This document shows positions 46,820 through 57,018 of a DNA stretch of 64,000 nt, piece by piece (position 1 is the stretch's first letter; every line of letters begins with the position of its first letter). The notes beneath the pieces are model-generated. The model was not told the DNA's origin. It saw nothing but the letters and a program-made list of their open reading frames with translations, and made no database searches. Source of the stretch: Parerythrobacter_A sp963799315 (GTDB taxonomy: Bacteria > Pseudomonadota > Alphaproteobacteria > Sphingomonadales > Sphingomonadaceae); assembly GCA_963799315.1 (NCBI GenBank), contig CAWCWP010000001.1, positions 930,001 to 994,000 on the forward strand, read 5' to 3'. The position numbers and the translations under genes were made by a program.

Positions 46820-48013
46820 CAGGCCTCGAATAGCACATCTGTAGAATTTGACACCATTTCCGACAGGCGCGCCGCGTCCCAGTTGGTCAGGCGCACGCAA
46901 CCGTGGCTCTGTGCCCTGCCGATTGTTTCGGGCGCCGGGGTGCCGTGGATGCCGTAATGTTCCTTAGACAAGTCGATCCAGACCACGCCGACCGGTCCGT
47001 TCGGTCCGGGCGGTAATTGCTGGTCTTCCGTGTCGTCGGGCACATCCCAAAACAGGTCGGGATCGTAGGAAAACGGCGGGTTGTGGCCAATTCCGTTGAT
47101 TTTCCAGTCGCCAAGCGGAAGCGGATCGTTCTCGCTCCCCGTCGTAACCGTGAACAGCGCAACCAGATTTTCATCGGCATCGAATGCCTTTAGCGTCCCC
47201 GCTTTCTCGCTCACAACGATACGCGCGACTTCGGGCTGCTCGGTGCCAACGCCCAGTGCCTGCAGTGTTTGCTGCCACTTGGCATCCGTAACCGCGTCGG
47301 GCGCAATACGGTCTGCGCCGACATTCGGCACGCGAATGAGCTGGCCTGCGGCAAAGAACGATTGTGCGGAAGTCTCGTCGTCCTGCGTCGTGCTGGCTTT
47401 GGTCTGTGCCGGCGTCGGCGAGGCGGATGGCTTCGCTGCTCCTGCGGGCCGACCGTCGGGGTTCAGCGTCTTGAGGACTGCAACTGTAGTATGGAATCGC
47501 TCCGCCAGCTTCTCGTCGAGCGTCTCGTAGCCCAGCGCATCCAGTTCGGCCTGCTCCGGCGCACGGTCGGGCAGCTTCGCAAACTCGATCTCGCCCCACT
47601 CTTCCGGTATGCGGACCACACGCGTGGCAGGGATGTCGTCCCAGTTCTCCAGCGCCTGCTTCGTGTCCGCATCGGCATTGCCGGTCACTTCAATGCCGTT
47701 TCTTTCCTGAAACCCGCGCAGCGCGTTCTTCGTGGACAGGCCCATCTTGCCGTCGATAACGCCGGGTCCGAAACCCTGGCGGTCCAGCACCACCTGCATC
47801 TGCATTTCGGGACGCTTTTCGGGGTCGGCAATGTCGGTTTCGGCGCGCACCATCTGCTGTTCGTCGTCGGAACGCATGGTGTCGGCGAGATTGTCCGTCG
47901 TCGCATTCGCTTCGCTATCGGCCTGAACCGCATTGTCGGCGGCGTCGTCCGTGACGCTGACGCTGCATCGCGCTGAGCGAGAGGGCGGTAGCTAGCAGCA
48001 GAAGGGCGCGCAT
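46819..48013 (-). CDS. L,D-transpeptidase (YkuD) lipoprotein with peptidoglycan-binding domain
   Basis: The predicted 397-residue lipoprotein has a signal MRALLLLATALSLSA, then Cys once one extra base near 47976 is removed. A peptidoglycan-binding domain (LDRQGFGPGVIDGKMGLSTKNALRGFQ) is followed by a LysM-like stretch (ETLDEKLAERFHTTVAVLKTLNP) and the YkuD catalytic domain with HGTPAPETIGRAQSHGCVRL, whose Cys forms 3-3 cross-links or attaches lipoproteins. Its stop overlaps the start of the M23 peptidase, so two opposing wall enzymes are coupled. Confidence 0.92.
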
Positions 48014-48066
48014 TGGTTTCTCGCAAATAAATTTGATGATAACCTGTAACGCGCGAAACCCGTGAT

Positions 48067-48696
48067 CTATCCCCGTTCGGGCGCGAGCAATGCGGCGAAT
48101 GCCTTTACCGCCGCCGCTTCATCCCCGTTCCAGACCGCGCCGCTGACCGCCAGAAAGTCGGCTCCGGCCGCGATGATCGGCGCGGCATTCGCAGGCGTGA
48201 TGCCGCCAATCGCGACGCTGGGTATCTCGAAAATCCCGCTCCACCATTCCAGCAGCGACAGGTCGGCGCGATGGCCCGCATTCTTCGTGGTGCTGTCGTG
48301 GAATGCGCCGAACGCCACATAGTCGGCCCCCGCCTCGCCCGCTTCCATCGCAAGGTGGCGGGAGGCGTGGCACGTCACACCGATCTGCGCCTCGCGTCCC
48401 AACTCGTCGCGCGCTTCTCGCGGGTCGCCGTCGCCCTGGCCAAGATGCACACCATCTGCACCCAGCCGCTTCGCCAGCGACACATCGTCATTGACGATGA
48501 ACGCCGTGTCATGCGCCGCGCAGATTTCCTGCAACGGCGCGGCAAGCTTGGCGGCGGCGTGCTGGTCCAGACCCTTTACGCGGAACTGGAACGCGGCGAC
48601 CGGCCCGGCGGCCAGCGCGCGGCGCAGCCTTTCGGGAAACGCACCGCCCACGTCCAGCGGCGAGATCAGGTACAGGGCGCAGTCGGGCTTGGCCAT
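48067..48696 (-). CDS. thiE: Thiamine phosphate synthase
   Basis: ThiE joins hydroxymethylpyrimidine diphosphate and thiazole phosphate to thiamine phosphate. The 209-residue TIM barrel has FQFRVKG, FIVNDDVSLAKRLGADGVHLGQGD, IGVTCHASRHL, YVAFGAFHDSTTK and VAIGGITPANAAPIIAAGADFLAVSGA. It lies 12 bases after the aldolase gene on the same strand. There is no room for a TPP riboswitch directly upstream, so control, if any, must come from the operon start. Confidence 0.95.
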   Translation of the reverse strand: MAKPDCALYLISPLDVGGAFPERLRRALAAGPVAAFQFRVKGLDQHAAAKLAAPLQEICAAHDTAFIVNDDVSLAKRLGADGVHLGQGDGDPREARDELGREAQIGVTCHASRHLAMEAGEAGADYVAFGAFHDSTTKNAGHRADLSLLEWWSGIFEIPSVAIGGITPANAAPIIAAGADFLAVSGAVWNGDEAAAVKAFAALLAPERG

Positions 48697-48708
48697 GCGG
48701 CTGGTGCG

Positions 48709-49602
48709 CTATCCGGCCATGCTGGCGGCGCGGATTTCGTCGATGGCTTCGGCCAGCGCCGCGTCGAATTCGGCATCGTCCATCGACACGCGCAATTCCT
48801 GCAACAGCGCGCGGCTGAAACTGGCGATCATGCCGCTGTTCTTCGCCAGTTCGCGCACCGCCTCGTCGCGCGTATATCCACCGGACAGAGCCACCACGCG
48901 CAGCACCTTGGGATGGGCGACCAGCGGGGCGTATGTGTTGGCTTTGGCGGGAATGGTCAGCTTCAGGATAACCTGCTTGCCATCGGGCACGCGGTCGAGC
49001 TGTTCGAGCATGTTGGACAGCACCAGCGCATCCGCTGCGCTGCGCGTTTCGCTTTTCAGGCTGACTTCGGGTTCCAGGATCGGCACCAGGCCGTGGCCCA
49101 GGATTTCCAGCCCGAAGTCCATCTGCTGCGCGACGACCGCCGCAACGCCCGCTTCGTTCGCTTCGTGAATGACCGAGCGCATCTTGGTGCCGAACACGCC
49201 CAGCGATTTCGCCAGCGCGCACATCTCGCCCAGTTGCGGCATCGGCTTCATCGTCTGCCCGCCATCGGCGATGTCGTGCATCCCCTTGTCCACCTTCAGG
49301 AACGGGACGACACCCTTCTGCTTCAGCCGCTCCGGAATGCTGGTACCGGACGGCGTACAGCCTTCCATCGTGCGTTCGAACAGGATCGCGCCGAGCACCT
49401 TGTCGCCGGTGAACGCATCGCTTTCGACGACGCGACAGCGCATGGCATGGATTTGCGCGAACATATCCTCTTCGCCATCCCAGTCGTTTTCGCCGACGCC
49501 GTATCCCGCCAGTGCCTTGGGGGTCGATCCGCCGGACTGGTCCAGCGCCGCGATGAAGCCGTCGCCCGTGCCGACCTTGGCCGTCATTTCCTCAAAGTTC
49601 AT
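48709..49602 (-). CDS. Fructose-bisphosphate aldolase, class I
   Basis: This 297-residue Schiff-base aldolase of glycolysis/gluconeogenesis shows the class I features ALDQSGGSTPKAL, GAILFERTM, VVPFLKVDKGMHD, VLILEPEV-like (LVPILEPEVSLKSE) and VVALSGGYTRDEAV. The start MNFEEMTAKVG at 49602 has GAGGGG upstream. It is followed by thiE. With pgk, gap and tkt a few kilobases away it forms a central-carbon cluster, although the genes between are unrelated. Confidence 0.95.
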   Translation of the reverse strand: MNFEEMTAKVGTGDGFIAALDQSGGSTPKALAGYGVGENDWDGEEDMFAQIHAMRCRVVESDAFTGDKVLGAILFERTMEGCTPSGTSIPERLKQKGVVPFLKVDKGMHDIADGGQTMKPMPQLGEMCALAKSLGVFGTKMRSVIHEANEAGVAAVVAQQMDFGLEILGHGLVPILEPEVSLKSETRSAADALVLSNMLEQLDRVPDGKQVILKLTIPAKANTYAPLVAHPKVLRVVALSGGYTRDEAVRELAKNSGMIASFSRALLQELRVSMDDAEFDAALAEAIDEIRAASMAG

Positions 49603-49691
49603 GTAACCGAAACCCCTCGTGAACCGTATAATGTCCGGACCGCCGTCTAGCTTCGCCAGTAAGCAGCCGCAACCGCCCAAGGACACTACCC

Positions 49692-50453
49692 ATGCTCGAC
49701 GACACCCAGACCGGCCTTTGCACATCGAACACCACCGATTTCACCGACTTGCACGCGCTGTTCGTGAACTGCACGCTGAAACCGGCGGGCGAAGCATCGC
49801 ATACCGACACGCTGATCGACATGGCTGCGGAAATCATGAGCAAGAGCGGCGTTTCGGTTGATCGTATCCGCGCGACCGAACACAATATCGCTGTCGGCGT
49901 ATATCCGGACATGACCGAGCACGGCGCGGCGTCGGACGCATGGCCCGCGCTGTGGCCGCGCGTGCAACAGGCAGATATCCTCGTGCTCGCCACCCCCATC
50001 TGGCTCGGCGAGAAAAGCTCGGTCTGCCAAAAAGTTATCGAGCGGCTTTACGGCCATTCCAGCCAGCAGAACGACAAGGGCCAGTACGTCTTCTACGGCA
50101 AGGTCGGTGGCGCGCTGGTGACGGGGAACGAGGACGGTATCAAGCATTGCGGCATGGGAATGCTCTACGCGCTCCAGCATGTCGGCTACACCATCCCGCC
50201 ACAGGCCGACGCGGGGTGGATCGGCGAAGCGGGTCCGGGCCTTTCCTATGGCGACGAACGCGACGATGGCAGCCGCGCCGGGTTCGACAATGACTTCACG
50301 CGCCGCAACACGACATTCATGGCGTGGAACCTAATGCATATGGCGCGCATGCTGAAGGATGCTGGCGGCCTGCCCGCGCATGGCAATTCCGCCAAACTTT
50401 GGAACGAAGGATGCCGGTTCGACGCGCCGAACCCCCAATATCGCAAGAACTGA
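49692..50453 (+). CDS. Flavodoxin-fold NAD(P)H-dependent oxidoreductase
   Basis: This 253-residue flavodoxin-like reductase has a first strand and phosphate loop (LFVNCTLKPAGEASHTDTL), a second loop ILVLATPIWLGEKSSVCQKVIERL for the flavin, and VFYGKVGGALVTGNEDGIKHCGMGML. The family reduces quinones or drops electrons to FMN partners, and the substrate is unknown. AAGGA lies 10-14 bases before ATG 49692. It is divergent from the aldolase gene. Confidence 0.9.
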   Translation: MLDDTQTGLCTSNTTDFTDLHALFVNCTLKPAGEASHTDTLIDMAAEIMSKSGVSVDRIRATEHNIAVGVYPDMTEHGAASDAWPALWPRVQQADILVLATPIWLGEKSSVCQKVIERLYGHSSQQNDKGQYVFYGKVGGALVTGNEDGIKHCGMGMLYALQHVGYTIPPQADAGWIGEAGPGLSYGDERDDGSRAGFDNDFTRRNTTFMAWNLMHMARMLKDAGGLPAHGNSAKLWNEGCRFDAPNPQYRKN

Positions 50454-50464
50454 TATCGCAAGGA

Positions 50465-51113
50465 TTAGTCGCGAGGGCTGGCAGGCAATACCGCCGACAG
50501 GTTGATCGCAATTGAAATGCGCGTGCCGGTGCCCGCGAACGGTCGCACGGCATGTTGCAGCCAGCTCGGGAAAAGCACGATCATTCCGGTGCGCGGGCGG
50601 ATCGACAGCTCGTTGCGAAGCGCGCTTCCGTCCGGTGCCGGCAAACACCAGATCGGGCGCAGCCATCGCGACCGTTGGCATGCGCGGGTCCAGCAGTTGC
50701 AACTCCCCGCCCAGCCCCGCATCGTCATCGCCTGCGTATCCGTCGTCAACATAGGCAACCGCCGACCAGAAACTGCCCGGGTGGCAATGGTACTGGTTTG
50801 CGGCGCCAGCCTCGCTGACATTGGCCCACATTTCGGGCACCCATTCGTAGCGCGATTTCGCAGGCGATTTCACATCGACGGTTTGCGCATCGGCCATCGT
50901 CATCGCCTTGTAGGCCAAGGCGCGCGCCGCCTCCCCGCCCCAGTCGATCATCTGCGTGTTGGAATGCCAGCCCCCGATATTGGAGATGCTGACCCCTGCC
51001 GCATCGCGTGCCTGCTCTGCTTCGATAGCGGATCGTAACAGCCGAAGCCCCTCGACGCTTTGCAGCGTATCGACCACGAATGGCGTGGCGAACAGGGCGC
51101 GGGTCTCGGCCAT
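50465..51113 (-). CDS. Putative 2-oxoglutarate/Fe(II) oxygenase (TIGR02466 family)
   Basis: This is a 215-residue double-stranded beta-helix oxygenase of the TIGR02466 group. Iron ligands are expected in NQYHCHPGSFWSAVAYVDDG (His with Asp nearby) and FPSWLQHAVRPFAG (second His), with Arg of GTGTRISIAINL for 2-oxoglutarate. The frame breaks near 50645 at DLVFAGT and resumes at DGSALRNELSIRPRTG; one extra base explains it. The start MAETRALFATPF lies 2 bases after the thioesterase stop, so the two are co-transcribed. The substrate is unknown. Confidence 0.88.
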
Positions 51114-51115
51114 GC

Positions 51116-51563
51116 CTAGCGGTCGCTGCGTATCTTGCGAATGATGCCGTTGAACCGCAGCACGGGTTCATCGTCGGCGGTGACCAGCCCTTCCACGAAG
51201 ATCGTCTTGCCCCCTGCCCGCACCACACGGCCGCGCGCTTCGATCAGCTGGCCGGCCTTCGACGGCGCAAGGAAATCGCTGCCCATGTTGAGCGTCACGC
51301 CGTGGTCGCCATCCATCGCGTCCTGTGCGATCGAGAACAGGGCGAAGTCGGCGAACGACATCAGGCACCCGCCATGCGTAAAGCCGCCGGTGTTCATATG
51401 GCGCGGTTCGGCGCGAAAGGCACAGACGGTTTCGCCATCCGCGTCGCGGTTCATGTAGAACGGGCCCGCGCGGTTTTCGAACGGATCGCTGTCCCAATAG
51501 GACCAGCCTGCAAACTCGCCCTCGGACACGTGTCTTCGCGCCGGGAAACAATGGCGCGGTCAT
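51116..51563 (-). CDS. PaaI-type hotdog-fold thioesterase
   Basis: This hotdog-fold acyl-CoA thioesterase has the motif HMNTGGFTHGGCLMSFADFALF and the family tail LRFNGIIRKI. The frame seen starts at GTG 51529. However, an ATG at 51563 overlaps the pgk stop exactly as ATGA, and its frame joins the domain after one extra base near 51532, so I place the start there (148 residues). It is expected to cleave small or aromatic acyl-CoA esters. It sits between pgk and the oxygenase on one transcript. Confidence 0.87.
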
Positions 51564-52778
51564 GGCCTGAGCGCGTCCACGCCCGGCAGAGCCTTTCCTT
51601 CCATCCATTCTAGGAAAGCGCCGCCAGCCGTTGAAATATAACTGAAATCGCCTGCCGCTTCGGCGGCATTCAGCGCCGCGACCGTATCGCCCCCGCCCGC
51701 AACAGACGTCAGCGAACCATCCTGGGTCAAGGCCGCCGCCGTCTTGGCCAGAGCTACCGTCGCTTCGTCGAATGGCGGCGTCTCGAACGCGCCTAGCGGC
51801 CCGTTCCAAACCAGGGTCCGGCAGTTTTTCAGCACGTCCGCCAGCGCCTCGACAGCGGTTGGACCGATATCGAGGATCATCTCGTCTTCGCGCACTTCGT
51901 GGACATTGCAGGTCCGCAAACTGGGCGGGTTGGCCGCGAACTCGGTTGCCACCACCACATCGTAGGGCAGATGCACGGTGCATCCGGCGTGATCTGCGGT
52001 GTCGAGGATCGCGTTGGCCGTATCGGTCAGGTCATGTTCGCACAGGCTCTTCCCGACCGACACGCCGCGTGCGGCGAGGAAGGTGTTCGCCATGCCGCCG
52101 CCGATGATGAGGTGCTGCACCCGCCCGACCAGGTTTTCCAGCACGGCCAGCTTGGACGAAACCTTTGCCCCGCCCACCACGGCGGCAACCGGGTGCTTCC
52201 GGATTGCCGAGCGCGCTATCGAGCGCCGCCAGCTCCGCCGCCATCGCGCGTCCGGCATAGGACGGCAGCAAGTGCGCCAGCCCTTCGGTGCTGGCATGGG
52301 CGCGGTGTGCGGCGGAAAAGGCATCGTTGACGTAAAAATCGCCTGCCGCCGCGATGCCCTTGGCGAAGTCCGCATCGTTTGCCGCTTCGCCTTTCCAGAA
52401 CCGCGTGTTTTCCAGCAGGCCGATATCGCCATTGCGCAGGATGCCGACGGACTGTTCGACCACCGGCCCCTGCACTTCGGGAATGAACATGACTTCGCGG
52501 CCCAGCACGTCCTCCACCGCGTCCAGCGTCATGCTGACCGACATGGTGGAATTGCGCTCGCCACCCGGACGCCCGAAATGCGCAAGCAACAGGACTTTCG
52601 CGCCCTTCTCCGCCAGTTCGAGGATGGTCGGGCGCGATGCATCGATGCGGGTGGTGTCGGTCACCGAACCGCCCGACATGGGCAGGTTCAGATCGACGCG
52701 CACCAAGGCGACCTTGCCGGAAAGGTCGGCGGGCAGGTCGTCGAGGGTCTTGAACGTGTTGGCCAAAGTTCCGTTCAT
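51560..52778 (-). CDS. pgk: Phosphoglycerate kinase
   Basis: Pgk moves phosphate between 1,3-bisphosphoglycerate and ADP. The N-terminal domain has VALVRVDLNLPM, LLAHFGRPGG, LLENTRFWKGE and YVNDAFSAAHRAHAST; the C-terminal domain has VVGGAKVSSKLAVLENLV, IIGGGMANTFLAA, LVWNGPLGAFE and the ATP loop VAGGGDTVAAL. A break near 52205 (LGNPEAPGC to RKHPVAAVVGGAK) is one extra base. The corrected length is 405 residues. It is downstream of gap on the same strand, with 19 bases between. Confidence 0.96.
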
Positions 52779-52797
52779 CCTAGGCTAGTCGCGTCGG

Positions 52798-53805
52798 TTA
52801 CAGGAAGCTGCGCATCACACCGGCGGTGTCGATCATGCGGTTGGAGAAGCCCCATTCGTTGTCGTACCAGCTTACCACGCGCGCGAGCTTGCCATCCATC
52901 ACCGACGTTTCCAGACTGTCGATAGTGGAGCTGGCGGGGTAGTGGTTGAAATCGCTGCTGACGAGCGGCTGGTCGGTATAGTCCAGCACGCCCTTCATCG
53001 GGCCGTCGGACGCCGCCTTCAGCGCCTCGTTGATTTCCTCCGCGCTGGTGTCGCGGCCTGGCGTGAATACCAGGTCGACGAGGCTGACATTGGGCGTCGG
53101 CACCCGCAGCGAGCTGCCGTCCAGCTTGCCGTCCAGTTCGGGCAGCACCAGCCCCACCGCGCGGGCTGCGCCGGTGGTAGTCGGGATGATGTTCTGCGCT
53201 CCGCCGCGTGCGCGCCGCATATCGGAATGCATCTGATCCAGCATGCGCTGGTCGTTGGTGTAGCTGTGGACCGTGGTCATGAAACCGCGTTCGATGCCCA
53301 TCGCATCGTTCAGCACCTTGGCCACCGGCGCGAGGCAGTTGGTGGTGCAGCTGGCGTTGGATACGATCACATCCTCGCCGGTCAGCGATCCGTGGTTCAC
53401 GCCGTAGACGATGGTGGCGGAGACATTCTTGGCCGGGGCGGAGATCAGCACCCGCTTCGCGCCTGCTTTCAGATGCGGTTCGGCGGCCTCGTGCGACTGG
53501 AAGAAGCCGGTGCATTCCAGCACGATGTCCACGCCCATATCGCCATGCGGCAACGCGCCGGGGTCGCGTTCCGACGTGACCGCAATTGTCTTGCCGTTGA
53601 CGGTGATGCTGTCCGATGTGGCGCTGACCTTGCCGGGGAAACGGCCATGCGTGCTGTCATACTGGAACAGCAGCGCGTTGGCTTCGGCATCTGCGAGGTC
53701 GTTGATCGCCACCAGCTCCAGATCGTGATCGTCGCGCTCCAGAATGGCGCGCGCCACAAGGCGTCCGATGCGGCCGAAACCGTTGATTGCAACCTTCGTG
53801 GCCAT
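52798..53805 (-). CDS. gap: Glyceraldehyde-3-phosphate dehydrogenase, type I
   Basis: This is a 335-residue NAD-dependent GAPDH. NAD site INGFGRIGRLVAR; Asp36 in AINDLAD favours NAD over NADP; catalytic SNASCTTNCLAP has Cys153; DNEWGFSNRMIDT ends the fold. The frame is intact from ATG 53805, which has GGAG upstream. The open frame continues upstream into transketolase only because of a frameshift there; the two are separate genes 17 bases apart. Confidence 0.97.
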   Translation of the reverse strand: MATKVAINGFGRIGRLVARAILERDDHDLELVAINDLADAEANALLFQYDSTHGRFPGKVSATSDSITVNGKTIAVTSERDPGALPHGDMGVDIVLECTGFFQSHEAAEPHLKAGAKRVLISAPAKNVSATIVYGVNHGSLTGEDVIVSNASCTTNCLAPVAKVLNDAMGIERGFMTTVHSYTNDQRMLDQMHSDMRRARGGAQNIIPTTTGAARAVGLVLPELDGKLDGSSLRVPTPNVSLVDLVFTPGRDTSAEEINEALKAASDGPMKGVLDYTDQPLVSSDFNHYPASSTIDSLETSVMDGKLARVVSWYDNEWGFSNRMIDTAGVMRSFL

Positions 53806-53822
53806 GCGTCTTGCTCCAGTAT

Positions 53823-55823
53823 TTAGTGTGTCAGGATATCGAGGATGCGGGGCACGATAGCCTCCGCCGTGAAGCCGAATTTTTCGAACAGGTCGGACGC
53901 CGGGGCCGATGCGCCGAAGCGGTCCAGCCCGATGGTCAGCCCGTCGCGCCCGGTATAGCGTTCCCACCCGCGCGTAGTGCCTGCCTCCATCGAGACGACG
54001 GGGTATGCCGGCGGGCAGGATATCGGCGCGATAGGCGTCGTCAGCCAAGTCGAACAGCTCTGCGCACGGCATGGACACGACGTCCGCACCGTGGCCCTGT
54101 GCTTCCAGCTTGTCCGCCACTGCCATCGCCAGTGCGACTTCGGAGCCGGTCGCCAGCAGGATGACCGTGCGCCCGCCCTTTGCCGCGCGAAGGCGATACG
54201 CGCCCTTGGCACAACGGTTGGTCGCGGCGGTCCAGTCCGCATCGCCGCCGCCGCGCAGTTGCGGCAGCGACTGGCGGGTCAGCGCCATGACCGATGGGGT
54301 TTCCGGCGAAGCGAGCGCCAGCGCCCAGCATTCCGCCGTCTCGATCGCATCGCACGGGCGATAGACGTTGAGGTTGGGGATCAGGCGCAGGCTCATCACC
54401 TGTTCGACCGGCTGGTGCGTCGGCCCGTCTTCGCCCAGCCCGATGCTGTCATGCGTCATCACATAGACCACGCCCGCCTGCTGCAATGCCGAAAGGCGGA
54501 TCGCATTGCGGCAATAATCGCTGAATATCAGGAACGTGCCGCCATAGGGTGTCACACCCCCGTGCAGCATCATCCCGTTCATCGCCGCAGCCATCCCGAA
54601 CTCGCGGATGCCGTAATACAGGTACCGTCCCGCATAATCGTCCGCGGTGAACGGCGTGGTGCTGGGCGTCTTGGTGTTGTTGGATCCGGTCAGGTCGGCC
54701 GAACCGCCGATCAGCTGCGGCAATTTTTCGGTGAGCGGCACCAGCGCCATCTCGGACGACTTGCGGGTGGCGACATTTTTCGGTTCGCTGGCCAGACTGC
54801 GGATATGCGATTCTATTGCGGGACCGATATTGTCGCCCAACGGCTCAAGGCAGTCCCCGAAGGCGCTCTTGTGGTCGCTATCGTCCCGGCGCTTTTTCCA
54901 CGCCGCATTTGTCTCTGCACCGCGCTTCCCGGCTTCACGCCAAGCGGTGGCTATGTCGTCCGGAATGATGAAGGGTTCATGGTCCCAGCCCATCGCTTTG
55001 CGCGCACCGGCAATCTCTTCATCGCCCAGTGGCGACGCCGTGCGCTGCCGAGGTGCCCGCCTTGGTCGGCGCGGTCTTGCCGATCACCGTCTTGCACGCG
55101 ATCAGCGAGGGGCGCGGATCGTCCTGCGCGGCCCGCATTGCCCGCGCGATATCGGCGAAATCGTGCCCGTCGCAGCGTTCGACATGCCACCCTGCCGCGA
55201 CGTGGCGCGCGGCGACATCCTCGCTGGTGGAAAGGTCCGCGCTGCCGTCGATGGTGATGGAATTGTCGTCCCACAGGACGTTCAACCGGCCCAGTTTCAA
55301 ATGCCCGGCCAGCCCGATGGCCTCGTGGTTCAGGCCCTCCATCAGGCAGCCGTCACCGGCAACGACCCAAGTGCGATGATCGACCAGCGCATCGCCGAAG
55401 CGCGCGTTCAGATGCCGCTCCGCGACGGCCGTGCCCACCGCCATGCCGACGCCCTGCCCCAGCGGTCCTGTGGTGCATTCGACGCCGTCCAGCAGGAAGT
55501 TTTCCGGATGCCCGGCACACGGACTGCCCAGCTGTCGAAAATTGCGGATGTCGTCCATCGTCGGTGCGGCGTATCCGGCCAAGATTCAGCAGGCTGTAGA
55601 TCAGCATCGAACCATGTCCGGCGCTCAGCACGAAGCGGTCACGGTCGGGCCAGTGCGGGTCGGCGGCGTCGTACTTCAGAAACTGTGTGAACAGCACCGT
55701 CGCCACGTCGGCCATGCCCATCGGCATGCCGGGATGCCCGGAATTGGCCGCCTGAACCGCGTCCATCGACAGCGCCCGGATCGCATTCGCCATCGACTGT
55801 TGCCGCGCGGTTTCGGTGGGCAT
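53823..55823 (-). CDS. tkt: Transketolase
   Basis: Thiamine-diphosphate enzyme of the pentose phosphate pathway. Marks: ANSGHPGMPMGMAD, DRFVLSAGHGSMLIYSLL, ECTTGPLGQGVGMAVG, the diphosphate motif VAGDGCLMEGLNHEA, FSDYCRNAIRLSALQQAGVVYVMTHDSIGLGEDGPTHQPVEQ region and C-terminal LTIGLDRFGASAPASDLFEKFGFTAE. One-base insertions near 55575, 55020 and 54005 break it into four frames. Correction gives about 665 residues. GGAG lies 9 bases before ATG 55823. It starts the tkt-gap-pgk operon. Confidence 0.96.
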
Positions 55824-56017
55824 CTGTCTTGGCTCCTGTGGATCGGTAACGGCAATGGCAACAGTTCTTCGAGTCGAGCACGAAGGCTGCGTCGAGGGCT
55901 TTGCGCAGCCAGTCGGGCGAGGTCAACCCGACCGGCCTCGCTCCCTCCTGAGGCAGGTTATCAACAGCGCCGCGCAACCCTTTGCTTCGCTTGGCGCACA
56001 CGCCTATAAACACGTGC

Positions 56018-56191
56018 ATGAGCGGGAACCGCATCGAAGACGCTGCGCAACGGATCGAGGCGGCCTTGGCGCGCATCGCCACCCATGCCGACCGTCTGGC
56101 GCAACAGTCGGCCGCGCATGAAACCTTGCGGCGCGAAGTGAAGCAGCAGATCGCCGCGCTCGATGCCGTCATCGCGGAGCTGGATCCGTGA
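56018..56191 (+). CDS. Small coiled-coil protein upstream of zapA
   Basis: This 57-residue protein is almost entirely predicted helix with heptads (DAAQRIEAALARIATHADRL). No domain is recognised. It overlaps the GTG start of zapA by 4 bases (GTGA), so translation is coupled, which suggests a partner in the division-ring accessory system, perhaps ZapB-like in character; that is inference. ATG 56018 was chosen over ATG 55982, which has no ribosome site. Confidence 0.75.
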   Translation: MSGNRIEDAAQRIEAALARIATHADRLAQQSAAHETLRREVKQQIAALDAVIAELDP

Positions 56192-56784
56192 GTAAGGTCA
56201 CGATCTCGATTGCCGACCGTAGCTACACCGTCGCATGTGGCGAGGGCGAAGAAGCGCATGTTGCCGCGCTCGGCGTCGTGCTGGACGCAAAGCTGGCGCA
56301 GCTGGGCATAACGTCGGGCCAGGATGCGCAGAAGCTGCTGTTTGCGGGCCTTGCAGTCGCCGACGAGTTGCATGACAGCAAGGCGAAGCTGGCCAGCGCC
56401 CATTCCGATGCCGCGGCCGCACGCGAAAGCCTTTCAGGGTTGGAGGACAGCGTCTCTCAGGCCGAGCGTGATGTGACCGAACTTGGCCGACAACTGGAAG
56501 CATCGCGGAGCCGTTTGCAGGAAGCCAGTGCGCAGGCCGCCGCCGATCTTGCTTCGGCGCGGGAAGAGACCGCGCAGGCCAATCTGGCGCTATCCGCGCG
56601 TGACGACACGATCAGGCAGCTGCGTCGCGAACTCGCGGAAGCGGAAGAGAGGGCGCAGGCTGCAAAGGATGCACCGGACGGCGACGCGCCGGTTCCGGGC
56701 GATCTCGCGCCCGCGCTCGAACAATTCGCCGACTTGCTGGAAGGCTTGGCCGTGAAGCTTGAGAAAACCGCCCCGAGCGCCTAG
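56188..56784 (+). CDS. zapA: Cell division protein ZapA with extended coiled coil
   Basis: This 198-residue protein starts at GTG. The N-terminal ZapA domain (VTISIADRSYTVACGEGEEAHVAAL, to about residue 70) binds and bundles FtsZ. A long coiled coil follows to about residue 155 (SQAERDVTELGRQLEASRSR and more), longer than the 109-residue E. coli protein, then a linker and a C-terminal helix. It precedes 6S RNA and fau, a widely conserved order. Confidence 0.92.
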   Translation: MSKVTISIADRSYTVACGEGEEAHVAALGVVLDAKLAQLGITSGQDAQKLLFAGLAVADELHDSKAKLASAHSDAAAARESLSGLEDSVSQAERDVTELGRQLEASRSRLQEASAQAAADLASAREETAQANLALSARDDTIRQLRRELAEAEERAQAAKDAPDGDAPVPGDLAPALEQFADLLEGLAVKLEKTAPSA

Positions 56785-56789
56785 CTTGT

Positions 56790-56960
56790 GTCTGGCGGGA
56801 CTGCCCGGCACGTGCCGACAGAACATCCCTGAGGCTATAAGCATTCCTAGGGAGCTGTCCCTGCTCTGGAACATGGGCCCCTTCGCCTTCGGGTGAAACC
56901 TGGGGACCGGAGTATACGGCACCCACCTGACGTTGAGGCGTCAGAGGATTTCCCGGAGAA
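56790..56960 (+). ncRNA. ssrS: 6S RNA (SsrS)
   Basis: The 234-base gap between zapA and fau is the conserved place for 6S RNA, which imitates an open promoter and binds sigma-70 RNA polymerase. The sequence folds as a long hairpin: GTGCCG (56812-56817) can pair with CGGCAC (56917-56922), and an upper stem runs to a CTTCG-CCTTCGGGTGA apical part around 56880-56895, flanked by internal bulges. Exact ends are not visible; the limits are estimates. Confidence 0.8.
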
Positions 56961-57018
56961 CGACCTATGGTGGTTCCGCCACTTCTATTTCCCTATAGTT
57001 TTCCGAGTGTTGTAGTTA

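Noticed and set aside
52798..54993. Apparent 731-residue transketolase-GAPDH fusion
   Set aside because: GAPDH has its own ATG with GGAG, and the transketolase C-terminus continues in another frame to a stop at 53823. The join is made by an extra base near 54005.
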